A stretch of 64,000 nt of DNA from Eublepharis macularius. Lineage: Eukaryota; Chordata; Lepidosauria; Squamata; Eublepharidae. The position numbers were made by a program, and so were the translations under genes. A model generated the notes under the pieces. It was not told the origin of the DNA and did not search any database. It was given only the letters and a program-made list of their open reading frames with translations. Each line of letters starts with the position of its first letter. Position 1 is the first letter of the stretch. The stretch lies in assembly GCF_028583425.1 (NCBI RefSeq), contig NC_072798.1, forward strand, positions 14,572,501 through 14,636,500, read 5' to 3'. This document shows, piece after piece, positions 20,945 through 32,249 of this stretch.

Positions 20945-21420
20945 GAATCTCCACCAATGTTTATGGGAATTATTCAAATCAGGCAGATGTTCAACAGGAA
21001 AGTTTTTTATTAAAGAAAAATAAAAGGCAAACATACAGAAAATCACACACAGCACACATATAAGGCTAACTAGAGAAAAACAGGGAGGAAAGTTGTCATT
21101 TCACGGGGAGAAGGTGAAGGCTCAAGTGAACGTGAAGGTAGGTGTGTGGATCCAGAACATGCACACAGGGTGGGTGTCTAGGAAGTCCAATTATACGGCA
21201 AAACGTACCCTAGGGGCAAACTGATGTCTTTCCTCCAAAGACAATGACTTAATAGTTTGTCCAGAGGTAGCATAAAAGTTGGGAGAGGTTAAACTAGTTT
21301 ATCTAGGGTGGACTTCTAGGTGTACTTGGTGACCCAGAAATTACTGGATCGGAAAAGCTCCCAGGTTTGGGGTGCTTATTCAAAGTGAAGCCAGGTGTTG
21401 ACAACATAAGTCCTGACTGA
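20945..21420. other. Unassigned sequence preceding nested hairpins
   Basis: Holds a reversed polyadenylation-like AT block (TTTTTTATTAAAGAAAAAT near 21003). It could be an unrecognised retroelement end on the minus strand, but no terminal dinucleotides or duplications were found. Confidence 0.3.
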
Positions 21421-21741
21421 GTTCCCCTTGAGAAACCTAATTGTTCTAAGTTACACATCTCTCCGAAATGTGGAAGGGCCGTAAGTCAGTCAGCCACCTA
21501 TGATTCACATTCTGGTAGTTTTCCATGCTTCTGTCCAGCTGGCCTCCACCCAAGGTGATATGTCATAAACACAAGACACTGCCTGGCCCTGGGTGGAGGC
21601 CAGCTGGACAGATGCGTAACTTAGAACAATTAGGTTTCCCAAGGGGAAACTACAGGCCACAGGCAGCTCAGTTTATAGAAGATAATGGCTCTAAAGGAGT
21701 CATATTCAGTTCAGGTAAGCAGAGCCATTATCTTCTATAAA
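21421..21741. repeat. Cluster of nested inverted repeats
   Basis: Three arm pairs. Outer: CCTAATTGTTCTAAGTTAC (21437-21455) with GTAACTTAGAACAATTAGG (21616-21634), extending outward imperfectly. Inner: CTGTCCAGCTGGCCTCCACC (21531-21550) with GGTGGAGGCCAGCTGGACAG (about 21592-21611). Third, separate: 21 bp at 21672-21692 with its exact complement at 21721-21741. Origin unresolved. Confidence 0.7.
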
Positions 21742-21850
21742 AAGCATTTCCACCTATCTAAACAGCTGATTAACTACCCACTTGGATACCCCATCCAAGA
21801 CATTTAGATAATGATATCTTTCAAAATAGCTTGCTGAGGACTACCTATGG

Positions 21851-22056
21851 GGAGGATCTGTGGCTCAGTGGAAGAGCCTCTGCTTTACACGCAGAAGGTC
21901 CCAGGTTCAATCCTTGGCATCTCCAGATAAAAGGACCGGGCAGTAGGTGACGTGAAAGACCTCTGCCTGAGATCCTGAACAGCCACTGCCAGTCTGAGTA
22001 GACCATAGTGACTCTGATGGACCATGGTTCTGATTCAGTATAAAGCAGTTTCATGT
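21851..22056 (+). mobile_element. tRNA-Ala-like SINE, well preserved
   Basis: Head CTGTGGCTCAGTGGAAGAGC (A box), TCCCAGGTTCAATCCTTGGC (B box). Body GGTGACGTGAAAGACCTCTG, GCCACTGCCAGTCTGAGTAG, and tail GATTCAGTATAAAGCAGTTT. The most complete copy of the family here. Confidence 0.8.
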
Positions 22057-22232
22057 GACTGTTGTTGGACGTATATAATGAAGAAGAGGGGAATGGGGTT
22101 GCAAGCAGCTATTTGGGAGAACAGTTGGGTATGTATGTGCAAACAAACAAATGCAAGCACTTCAACGGGTAGGGTAAGCTGCACTAAAGGTGAGAGGGTT
22201 TTATTGGTATGCAAGTCAGCCCTTATTTAGAT

Positions 22233-22528
22233 AAAGGTAGTTCCCTGTGCAAACACCGAGTCATTACTGACCCATGGGGGGACATCACATCCTGACGTTT
22301 TCTTGGCAGACTTTTTTTATGGGGTGGTTTGCCATTGCCTTCCCCAGTCATCTACACTTTACCCTCCAGGAAACCGGGTACTCGTTTTATCGACCTTGGA
22401 AGGATGGAAGGCTGAGTCAACCTTGAGCCGGCTACCTGAACCCAGCTTCCGCCGGGATTGAACTCAGGTTGCGAGCAGAGCTTGGGCTGCAGTACTGCAG
22501 CTTACCACTCTGCGCCACAGGGCTCTAG
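22233..22528 (-). mobile_element. Sauria-type tRNA-derived SINE, reversed
   Basis: Reversed head: CGGGATTGAACTCAGG (B box) and CCACTCTGCGCCACAGGGC (A box). The body has TGGTTTGCCATTGCCTTCCC and the reversed 3' end ACCGAGTCATTACTGACCCA. The same element is in plus orientation at 42093-42398. Confidence 0.85.
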
Positions 22529-23676
22529 TTTTTTTAACCCTTATTTAATCCTAGTTTAATCAAGATTTTGTGTGGCATCTTGAAGATGGGTAGACAAAAG
22601 TGCGGGGGAAACACTCAGAAGCTCCTAGTACAGAACTCCTAAAATCATGTGCAGTCTTAGGGTAATGGCTGCGTCTGTACGCTCCTACCTCACCAACTCT
22701 GGGAGCAAACCAATGCAATAAGAGGCTTGAAAACAAAATACCCATATTAGGTCTGGACCCCACCCACAGATCTTTCCCAGTCCTGGCAGCTCCTTTGAAG
22801 TCTAGTTTAGTAATTTGATCTTTCTCTGTGTTCCTTGAGAATCTTGAGAGTTTGAGAAATGTTCTACGCCATAGAAGCCATGAGGAAACTCTACAAAGAA
22901 AGAGCATGAAGAAGAAAAAAAGTCCCAGAATCTCTGTGAGTGAGACAGTGTGGTAAAGATTGTCTCAAACACGTACACCGAGGGTAGCTTGCCGGGAAGA
23001 CCATTTTTCAAATGGCCTCAGACTGGGATGGCCTATTTGAAGCTTTGAACTTATTTAATAACATTAAGCAAGAACACTTAACTATCTAAAAGAAGGATCA
23101 GCCGCATAAATCAGACATCATTTCACATATTTCAGGATCAAAGCTGTAAAGCAAAATGATTTGTGAAGACATTTGAACAGCTCCAATATATCACGGGCCC
23201 TTTCGGAGGATACTTAGGCATATTAGTTGCCCAAATGATCATTTCTTTGGGTGGCTGTAGCCAAAATAGAAAGAAAAGAAAGAAAGAAAAGAAAATGGAA
23301 AGTTTTTTTTTCTGTTTCACAAGTGGGTTTCTCCATAATCATGATTTATGTTGAATATTAAAGGAAACACATGTGGAGCCTCATGAATCTGAATCACCAA
23401 ATTAAAACTGGGAAAGGAAATGACCAAAGACAAAGCCCATCTCATCACAGGCACTTCCTGTGTTCCCCTCTTTAGGGCTCATTGTGCTAAACCAGAAGCA
23501 CCGAAAAGATGGATGAAGAAACAGACAAGAGGTGGTAGCAGACTATCCCACGATCATTTACATGTTGTAGTTCCACAGTTTCAGAATATGACAGGCATAA
23601 AATCCCACTACTTAAAAAAAAAAGTTTCTAGCCCCCATACAGGCAATGCTGTGCTTAGAAGTATGTAAGCAATACT
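22529..23676. other. No recognised feature
   Basis: No transposon recognised. A-rich stretches at 22905-22920 and 23262-23300 (GAAAGAAA). Frames up to 115 codons lack domains. Confidence 0.45.
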
Positions 23677-24045
23677 TTGGGAATAATATCTCCAGTAGTT
23701 AAAGGTGGGCCTTCAATGCCCTTCCCTATGAATAGGAGGGAGAATTCTTCTAGGGAGCAGCTACACTGCTCTGAATTCTCCCTAGAAGATAAAATGACAA
23801 AACAGAGGCTATCGTACTTTGGTCACATTACAGATTCTCTGGAAAAGTCAATAATGCTGGGAAAAATAGAAGGCAGTAGGAAAAGAGGGAGACCCAAAAT
23901 GAGATGGCTGGACTCAGTAAAGGAAGCCACATCCTCCAGTTTGCAAGGTCTGAGCAAGTCTGTTAATGATAGGATGTTTTGGAGGTCTTTCATTCATAGG
24001 GTCACCCTAGGTTGGAGGCAACTTGACAGCACGTAACACACATGA
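23677..24045 (+). mobile_element. BovB (RTE-type) LINE, C-terminus and 3' end
   Basis: An open frame (23677-24036) encodes the end of the BovB reverse-transcriptase protein. It shows LSYFGHITDSLEKSIMLG, KIEGSRKRGRPKMRWLDSV and DRMFWRSFIHRVT before the stop. BovB copies itself by target-primed reverse transcription. The endonuclease and polymerase domains are missing, so this is a 5'-truncated dead copy. The 3' end, GGCAACTTGACAGCACGTA, is nearly the tail of the 5S SINEs (19562-19580). Confidence 0.85.
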
Positions 24046-24464
24046 ATAGCAGAACAAGAATTAATCGTGCAAACTAAAAGTTCCAAGTGGGGGACCTGCA
24101 AGGATTTATGGGTGATTCATTTTGCCCTTCCCCACTATACACTTTTCCTTTTCCCTGAAAGCCCCCATAGTGCCTCCTCTGCCTTCTCCTCTCCTACCTT
24201 CCCTCCCATCATCCAACCTACCCTTATCTGATCCCCCCAACATCTTCAGCTTTCCCTCCTTCCCAACCCCAGCATCCTCTCCCTGGGAAAACTCTGGCCG
24301 GGCCCAGTTGCATGGTGGAGAAGCTGCAAGGACTTGCATCGGGCATCTCGTTTTCCCATCTATCCCCTTCACCATACCATCTCCTCTTTCCCTCCCCCTG
24401 GCAACTCCCATATCCTCTCCTTTCCACCCACCAAACCTACCCTTTATCTGCCCCCCCATCTCCA
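24046..24464. other. Pyrimidine-rich low-complexity stretch
   Basis: 24120-24464 is strongly biased to C and T on the plus strand, opening long spurious frames on both strands (up to 143 codons). No gene. Confidence 0.6.
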
Positions 24465-24690
24465 GCTTTATTTATTTATATCACACCTTTGAGACCCAAA
24501 GCAGCTTACATCATTCTCCTCTCCCACAGTTTATCCTCACAGCAATCCCATAAGGTAGGTTAGGCTGAATGGGTGCGACTGGCCCAACGTTACCCTGTGA
24601 GCCTCCATGGCAGACTGGGGGGGTTGATCTTGGGTCTCTAAGAGCCTTGTCTGGAACTGTAATCACTACACCACAGTTGCTTTTGTGGGG
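24465..24690 (-). mobile_element. tRNA-type SINE, reversed
   Basis: TTTATTTATATCACACC, CCCATAAGGTAGGTTAGGC, GAGCCTCCATGGCAGAC, reversed B-box-like GGTTGATCTTGGGTC and CACTACACCACAGTTGC. Confidence 0.55.
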
Positions 24691-25427
24691 GGGAGACTGC
24701 TGTTGAACAGGTCTGGAGAGTTATGGATGTCAGGTGGTAGCAAGTCACATGGCGGTTGTTACTGGACCTGGGCCCAGTAAGTCCTCCTTCAAAGGCCAAA
24801 ACAGCTTTGGAAAGGGCCCTGCCCCTTCCCCCCTGCTCTGTGCCACTGCTTGATAGGGCAGTGGGGGAAATGGGGGGGGGAGGTGATCTTGCATTGCACC
24901 AATGCTTAATGTCACTTCCAGCATGAAGCCAGAAGAGACACTATCATATCTGCATGATGCTCTAGGATTCACCCCAAACTCTATATGTTTCGCACTGGAA
25001 GGGAGGCATCATGCATAGATTGTCCACACCTCCCAAATTCTCCCACTAAGTGCCCACTAAATCTGGCAGCCCTAGAGGAGATTGATGGGTTTTGTAGGTT
25101 CAGAGGACAGATCCTGCCTTCTGTGACATATTAAGGGTCCCAGGGCAGAGCAAATGGAAGAAAAATCAGCAAACTCAAAATCCTTGGATTATTCAACAAA
25201 TGCACATGTACCCATCACACAGATGCCTGCCCTCCACATGCTTTTATCTACCAAGCCACAACCTCCTCTTTTCAAAATAGGAAGGGAGGGACCTGTTTGG
25301 GGGAATGGCTCTTTAAAAAGAGAATAGACCCACCACACATACACAACCTGGGAGTTACCTTTACTGTAACTTAACTCTTCCCATTCTTCTTCTCCTCTGT
25401 CCCAGATGGCCCAGGCTAACAGAATGT
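24691..25427. other. No recognised feature
   Basis: Poly-G runs near 24690 and 24873; nothing else identified. Confidence 0.45.
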
Positions 25428-26253
25428 GATTCCGCACACGTTGGATAATGCACTTCCAATCCTCTTTAGAGATCATTTGGAACTGAATTTTTCGTGTGTG
25501 AAACAAAAAATCCACTTCCAAATGATTGCTAAAGTGCATTGAAAGTGCATTGAAAGTGCATTGTAAATGGAGGAGAGAAGTGACTTTACCATTAAGGGGG
25601 AAATTTAATTATGACAATCTAAGCTAATATTATGATTAAGAAAATTTGAAGTATAATGGACATATTAGAAAATATATACCATATATTACATACATTATGA
25701 TGTTTGGTGTTAGTATATTGCACTGTATACTATATTGGGATGTTATATTACAATGCATGCTAGGTTATATTGCATGGAATAGTATATAACAAATACTATA
25801 TTGATAGTATATTGGATAGAGAACATGCATAAAAGAATCAGAACATGTTTAGAGTAAGAGATATTATAATTTATGTGTTATAGATAAATACATGTTATGC
25901 TATATTTTAACGCATGCTATGCTATATTGTATGGTATAGTATACAGCAAATACTATATTGATAGTATATTTGACAGGGTATTTGTATAAAAGAATTAGAA
26001 TATGCTTAGATTAAGAGATATTATGATCTATGTGCAGAAGAAAAATATAAGTGAAATAGTATTAAGCAATAAAAGGGGGTAAGGGTTGGAAAGCTGTTGG
26101 AAGTCAATAGGGAGGGGGGAGGAAAAGGGTGGGGAACAGAACTAATTAGATATGAAGGGAATGTATGTATCAATTTAAAAAATTTAAACTCACCAATAAA
26201 AAATTTTTAAAAAAAGAAAGAAAGAAAGCGCATTATCCAATCTGTGCGGAATC
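25428..26253. mobile_element. MITE (TTGGATAATGCAC family) split by an L1 insertion
   Basis: Left part 25428-25562 starts GATTCCGCACACGTTGGATA; right part 26224-26253 ends CATTATCCAATCTGTGCGGA and ATC. These are the inverted ends of one element. The interior carries GTGAAACAAAAAATCCACTT, shared in reverse with 11630 and 39001. The 661-bp insertion is listed separately. Confidence 0.8.
25563..26223 (+). mobile_element. L1-type LINE 3' end inserted in a MITE
   Basis: The insertion is bounded by an 11-bp direct repeat: GAAAGTGCATT (25552-25562) and GAAAGCGCATT (26224-26234), one mismatch. It ends with CCAATAAAAAATTTTTAAAA and an AAAG-rich tail. A poly-A end plus target duplication is the mark of LINE retrotransposition. 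The sequence is AT-rich 3' UTR with a G-rich block near 26107-26135 and no coding part. The end resembles the reversed L1 end at 53600. Confidence 0.75.
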
Positions 26254-26255
26254 AG

Positions 26256-26417
26256 CTCCAGTCTCATCAGATCTCAGATGCTAAGCACGGTCAGCCTTCG
26301 TTACTACTTGGATGGGAGACCACCAAGGGAGTCCAGGGTTGTTACATAGAGGCAGGCAATGGCAAACCACCTCTGTCCCTTCCCTTGAAAAGCTGGCTGT
26401 GACTTGACAGCACTTTG
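26256..26417 (+). mobile_element. 5S rRNA-derived SINE, 5' end missing
   Basis: CAGTCTCATCAGATCTCAGA, GCTAAGCACGGTCAGCC, CTACTTGGATGGGAGACC, GGCAGGCAATGGCAAACC, TGACTTGACAGCAC. It abuts the MITE that ends at 26253. Confidence 0.85.
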
Positions 26418-28280
26418 CACACACACACTCTTCCCCAGCACAACTTCCTTACAGGGTTGATGGGAACCATCATTTTTCTCAGCCTCCTCAATTAAGGAAA
26501 GAAAACCGCTGTTCCCATCAGCCTCGGGAATCCTGTACATTCCGACCACGCTCTAACAGCGGCTGGCAGCTGGTTGCCTACTTGAGGAGAGATTCTGCCC
26601 TGTGTGTGGATGTAAATAAACTTGAAAGGCTGCTTATTTTAATTGCAAACAAATCTACAAATTGGGTACTCGACTCAGGCACGGTCTGAGAGAAAACAGG
26701 CACCACGAAGCAGGCGAAGTTAGATTTTTCGAGCGTTGCAGCAGCACGAAAAAAAGGGATTCTAAAATACCTAATGGGTGGCAACCATGCATGTGGAGTC
26801 ACTGGAAATGAAGGTCCAGTGTGCGACAGTCCCTTAGATAAATGCACTCATTGAAAGTAAGCATTTCTTCCCCCACGAAGAACCTTACTCAGTGGGACTG
26901 TTGATAACATTAGGACTCCGTTGAAGAAAGCATCCCTATTCAATACGTTAATGGGCTTCTGTGGCATTAAAGACACATAGAGTTTGAGTGCATTTGCCTC
27001 ATTATCCTCAATAATGCTTAGCAGCAAGATTTAATGTAAAATCTTTTAGGGGGGAAAGTCTTTACCAGGAAAAAAAAAGAAGAAATATGTAAGTTGGGCT
27101 GTTTCTGTGGATCTTAATTGATTTTTAATCTGCTGATGGTAGACTATAAATAAATGCTTAAAGCACACACAAGTGCAAGTCAATAGGAACTTCTATTAGC
27201 TTGCTTTCAGAGAATTATAGCAAAGATCGAAGAACTCCCAAGCACTTGCAAGCCTCATGGCTGAATGCTTTCTCTTCTCTGCAGGAGTGAGTTGAATGGT
27301 GCTTCTACGAAACCCCGATTCAGAGAAAATTTGCATTTGGCTTCTGTACTACGGACACTTAACAATGGCCAAAAAAGGACATTACTGAGGTCTTTCCTCC
27401 ACCAAATTCCTATTCATTTGGAAAACAAGCATAGGGGGGGACTGAAAAATGTATCCTTTGTGGGCATCTGCTAATAACCAAGAGCCTCAGGACAGCCCAC
27501 TGCCAATCCCTGATCCACTATAGCACAGGAACTGCAGCTAGGTGCAGTCTGGGAAGTTGTAATATTCTAAGGGGAAACCAGAATGAGTGGCCCCAGCGAT
27601 GCTACAAGCCAGCATTGTAAAGGCTCAGACCTGGCCACTGGCACCACTAATAGATGTTGGCTCACCCATTGCTTCCTCCTGCATTGGTCCGTAGGGTTGC
27701 CAGGCTCAGCAGGAAAGCTAGGGGCGGGGACTTGAGGATAAAACCTAGAAATGACAAAGGGTAGCTCTAAGAATCTCTGGAAACTCTGTGGTAAATCCAT
27801 AGAGTTGCCAGATATTCCTAGAACTACCCTGCATCACTTCCGGGTGATGACAACATCACAGTTTCAAAACAATTTTCTCCCATCACCACTCTGAGTGGTG
27901 GCAGACAAAAGGGCTTCCCAGAGGGAAGCCTCCCACCATGTCAGGAGGCCTGACAAGCCTACATATCTGGCAGCCATCACTGAGTGGGCCCTATAGTTTA
28001 GCCAGAGATATTGAGGATTGGCTCTGCTGGTTTCTTGCTGTCAGTGGCGCTCTGAGGCTGTGGCCCACTCAGTGCTATCCCTGTAAGTTGGAGGTTCAGT
28101 CTGCCTCCAGCAGTGGCTACCTCCAGCCACTCTCTTTGTGACAGGATCGGACAATTCCCGCCCCCTCGCCCCGAATTGGCTTGGGTGAGTGAGAAATGGC
28201 CACTCCTAAGAATGGTGCAGCAGCAGTAGCAGCTGCCACTCATGTATATGCTTCCCTCCCTCAGTATATTAAAAGGTGAT
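26418..28280. other. Mostly unassigned, repeat-poor first half
   Basis: 26600-27250 has no recognised repeat and reads like candidate non-coding regulatory DNA. At 27693 a lone CGTAGGGTTGCCAGG resembles the end of the TAGGGTTGCCA family without a matching right end. Confidence 0.35.
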
Positions 28281-28346
28281 ATGAAATACTCCTGGAGACC
28301 TGGACATGAAATACTCCTGGAGACCTGGACATGAAATACTCCTGGA
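28281..28346. repeat. Short tandem repeat, about 25-bp unit
   Basis: ATGAAATACTCCTGGAGACC followed by TGGAC recurs two and a half times in direct, almost perfect tandem. Confidence 0.9.
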
Positions 28347-30361
28347 GTATGCAGAACTCACCATGGTAGACCAACAGGCTCATTCAGTATAAGGCAGCTT
28401 TATCTGTTCAAAGGCTTTCCCGCTTGCAGGATTGAGGCTCAGACATGTGCCTCATCAGCCTCCTTCATACATTCCCCACATCTGTGACTTCCTATATAGC
28501 AGCAAAGTCACCACTTTTGCTTTTGCTACAAAATAAGTCACGGCAATCCCCAGTCCCCACTGTAAAAAAGCAAATGGCTGAAACAATTAATCCAAATGTA
28601 TTAATAGGACACAGGGTCTCACCATTAATTGTTTAATCCTTAGCTACATAATACTGTACCGAATTATTCCCCTCCCCCTCCTTCTTTCCCCCCTGCTAAG
28701 AACTGAGACAAGTACAATAATTAAAATAAATTTCAACACAGCCATTGGGAAAATTGCCAACGTTTTTCAAGAACTTATAATTTTCCTCTCTTTTCACATT
28801 CAAAATATAGAGTTTTGACATCTTGGCATAAAAACAGTGACTAACTGTTACGTTAAACCGAAGGCAAATCACTGTTTTAATCACGACCTTTCAGCTGCCC
28901 TTGATTGTGATGGGGGAGGGGAGGGGGGGTCAAGTGGAAATTGGCCACTTACAGAAACAATCGCTGATTGACGGCCCCACGCGGCTAAACGTATTCAGAG
29001 TTGCAAATAAGAACCGCCCCCCCTTCCCAACCACCACCATCACCCAAAATGCCAGGAGCTTCTGCTCCATCCAAACACGTGCTTGAAGCTAACGTGGTCT
29101 GGAGTGGAGACGGAGAACGTGACCTTTGAAAGGGATGATAAACACAACCCTTTTTCACATTGTCTCTTCGGGGTCACACTTCTCCTCGTCCCCGATTACA
29201 CTGAGGGCATTTTGTCAGAAAAGCCACCTTTTATTTATTCTCTAAGTAACACTCAGTGCTCCGCCGTGCAAAGCTTGCCATTTGTATTCTTCCGCTGTGT
29301 TGTTACAACCATGAATCATTCTAATACAAATTAAATTTAAGTAACAGTGTAAACCATAATGTATGCGGCAGGATTGTATTAAATTTAATACAATGCGTAT
29401 TGGCAATATCTCCCACAGGGTCAGCTATGTTATTAGTTGCAAAGAGGCTTCTAAGCGGGGTATATATGCGCTATGTAATTGAGTGTTCAGTACCGTCGTC
29501 GTAAAAAAGGATATGTCAAATTTGTATTCATTGGTCTTGTTACAGGAACAATAAAAATTATGTAAAATAAGTTGCATGTTGAGGGCTGCAGGCAAAGTTT
29601 TCCTCCATCGGTACACAAACAACAATTGAACATCATTATTTAACGGCAAACGCACCCGCCATTATGATGGGTGATGTGTAAGCATAAGAAAGAGAAGGCA
29701 AGCCTGGCGTACCAAAGAGCCAGCCGCTCTCAGGGTAAAGGAAGGTTTTATTCCCACTGGCAATGCTGCCCCCAAATCTCCAGGGACCCCCCCTTCCCCC
29801 TTGGAAGACTTTACGCTAGAGAAATGATGGACAGCTAGCTGCTTATACTGCAGAAAGAATTCCGGGATACCAATAAGATGGACGCTCGGTTTGCTTGGCC
29901 CCCTTATTTTTGCATTCGGGGAGGTATACTTTGGTTGTGCATTTACTGTCCATTGCTTCATTGTAGGCTGAACCTGGAATAGGCCAAGTCACAATTCTTC
30001 AGGGTTTTGCAAGTCGACATAATGTGATAGACACATCAATCCTCCCTAATCAATTCACAAGCAGTTATAGGAAGAGGGCAGGTCTTGAAAGTAGGGGGAT
30101 TGGAATACGGCAGGCCACTGTGCTTCTGTAGACTAGCACACATGCTCATTTGAAGAATAATGAACCTGGTGCCAGCATAGGATGCATCACTTGAAAAATT
30201 TGATGGAGGTGCAACCCCTGCTTCTGGTATTACCCATATGTTCATCCCTCCAGTTCCCAGAACTGCCCACTATGAACACAGGATGACCTTGCCAACCCAC
30301 ATTCATCTATACAGATTTTTTTTGCTTGTGTGTGCCGAGGATCGTGCCTTTACTGTCCAAG
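28347..30361. other. Repeat-poor block with TAAT-rich palindrome
   Basis: No transposon recognised over 2 kb. The AT-rich part 29280-29660 holds a perfect 22-bp palindrome (29373-29394, ATTGTATTAAA and its complement). C-rich runs near 28675 and 29010. Candidate conserved non-coding DNA; conservation cannot be tested here. Confidence 0.4.
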
Positions 30362-30700
30362 TAGGGTTGCCAGGTCCCCCTACCCTCCTGGAAGGAGGGG
30401 GGACCCGATCCTTATCTTCTGCCTGCTCTTTGTGCATTCACAAAGTGTGTACATGCTCCCACACCTGCACAATGATGTCATTTCTGGGTGATGTCATCAT
30501 GCAGGAGTGGGAGCACATGAGCTTCACAGTGGGCCATAATGAGAGCAGCACAATGATGTCATTCCTGGGAGTGATGTCATACCACCTAGGAAGTGTGCCC
30601 AGGAAGCTTGTTCCTGTGCCTTTCCACCCCACCAGCCAAGTGAGTGAAAGACAGGAGCAGAGGGTGGGAGTTGGGAATCCCTCGATCCCACTGGGGGCCC
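30362..30700. mobile_element. Possible hAT-type MITE, right end missing
   Basis: Starts TAGGGTTGCCAGGTCCCCC as in related elements. It contains repeated AATGATGTCATTTCTGGG-type blocks similar to the interiors at 15450 and 51390. I could not find the right terminal repeat. A 164-codon frame over it is chance. Confidence 0.45.
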
Positions 30701-30969
30701 TGGGATCCTTATGTATAAGGCACATTACCTAGTTGCTTACCACTCCTCCCTTCCCAGATGCTAAAAAGACCAGATAACCAATGTTAAAGCTGTGTCAGCG
30801 TGGCTTCTCCTTCCCTCTCTTTAGGCTTCAAGCCCCTCCCATTCTGTGCTGAAATGACGTGCCTGGTTATGATTCATGCAGTAAGTATAAAACGTTGCCA
30901 GAGCTAATGAACAATTATGCAGTGGGAACCTTGATGAAGATAAGTAGTGTGTGAGGAAACCACCTCTTG

Positions 30970-31182
30970 TAGGGTTGCCAGCTTCAAGTAGGGAAATTCC
31001 AGGAGATTTGGGGGGTGGATCTTGGGGAAGGTGGGTTTGGGGAGGGGTCTCAGCTGCTTATAATGCCACACAATCCACCTTCCAAGGCAGCCATTTTCTC
31101 CAAGGGAACTGATCTCAGTCACCTAGAGATCAGTTGTCATTCCAGGAGATCTCCATCCACCACCTGGAGGTTGGCGACCCTA
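30970..31182. mobile_element. hAT-type MITE (TAGGGTTGCCA family)
   Basis: Left end TAGGGTTGCCAGC, right end GGAGGTTGGCGACCCTA. Flanking 8-mers ACCTCTTG and ACTTCCTG agree at 6 of 8, the differences being transitions. Reverse-orientation relative of 12698-12915. Confidence 0.75.
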
Positions 31183-31190
31183 ACTTCCTG

Positions 31191-31965
31191 TCACTTTCCC
31201 TTTCCAAACTTCATCCTCATGAACTATTCCCCCCCCCCCCGAAGGACACCGAGATTCCGTTACAGGCAATGGTGTGTGATGTATAGTTAGGCTCTTACAT
31301 TCACATAAAAGAGAGGTTCACTGCCCCAGGTAGCTTGCAATCAAAATGTCTTAATTGAATTAATGATTTTTTAAAAATTTCTGTTCCATGCATGAAGCCA
31401 CTGTTATTGAGCTAGAAGAAAGAAGAGATATAAAGGAAGGGAAGAATCTACAACTGGCCCCTGCCATATTGGCATTTGGGCAAGTTGATGCAACTAATGG
31501 CCATCCAGTACCATCTAATCGTGATTCAGAAACATCAATTCATATCAGGTTCAATCAGTCAATCCTGTTATAAATATGAGCCATGCCATCAACAATGGTT
31601 CCAAATCTTTTGTGGTCTTTCTCCTCATCATTAGCTTTTCAATCAATCATTATACAATTAATTGATTCCTCCTTGAAAACATTCGGTTTTTTTCTAAATA
31701 ATGTTTAATCAGTCTGAAAATTAGAAGACTGGCTCTGATTGATCCGCTTCACACGGCTGCCTTGCACAAAATGCCACCAGCTCCTCAGATTTCTCCTAGA
31801 TTTGTTCAGGATGAAATTCTAGGTAAATTCAGAGCCTCCAGCTTGGACAAAACAATTTTCAGAAGAGTTTAGTATAACTGAGAAGCTCAGGAAAATTTCT
31901 TTTTGGACATTCTACACAAAAACATGATGTTTTTTATTGTTTTACAAGAGAAAACAATTAGTAAT
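31191..31965. other. No recognised feature
   Basis: A C run near 31230; an AT-rich stretch with ATCAATCA words near 31550-31670. No repeat or gene identified. Confidence 0.45.
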
Positions 31966-31967
31966 AC

Positions 31968-32165
31968 ACCTGGATAGCCCAGGTGAGCATGATCTCGTCA
32001 GATCTCAGAAGCTAAGCAGGGTCAGCCTTGGTTAGTAATTGTATGGGAGTCCTCCAAAGAAGATCAGGGTTCTAGAGGCAGGCAAAGGCAAACTACTTGT
32101 TAGTCACTTGCCATGAAAACCCCACCAGGGGTCGCCATAATTCGGCTACGACTTGACAGCACTCT
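31968..32165 (+). mobile_element. 5S rRNA-derived SINE
   Basis: CCTGGATAGCCCAGGTGAGC, TGATCTCGTCAGATCTCAG, AAGCTAAGCAGGGTCAGCC, GGTTAGTAATTGTATGGGAG, then CCATGAAAACCCCACCAGGG, GTCGCCATAATTCGGC, ACTTGACAGCAC. Full length and well preserved. Confidence 0.92.
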
Positions 32166-32249
32166 CCAACACACTTGTATAAATACTAGGGATTTTTCTG
32201 GTCTAAAAAGACAGTTTTTGGAAAGAAAAAAAAATCCCATTCATTTAGA

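Noticed and set aside
20945..21420. Reversed LTR
   Set aside because: A polyadenylation-like motif is present but no TG...CA borders or target duplication could be found.
21851..21925. Functional tRNA-Ala gene
   Set aside because: A and B boxes are present but the stems carry mismatches and a SINE body follows; several copies share that body.
24122..24553. 143-codon Pro/Ser-rich frame
   Set aside because: Product of a C/T-biased stretch; frames stay open on several phases of both strands.
30238..30732. 164-codon plus-strand frame
   Set aside because: Overlies repeat-like AATGATGTCAT blocks with an overlapping frame on the other strand; no domain.
31968..32060. 5S rRNA gene
   Set aside because: Only the internal promoter region is similar; the 5S 3' end is replaced by a SINE tail.
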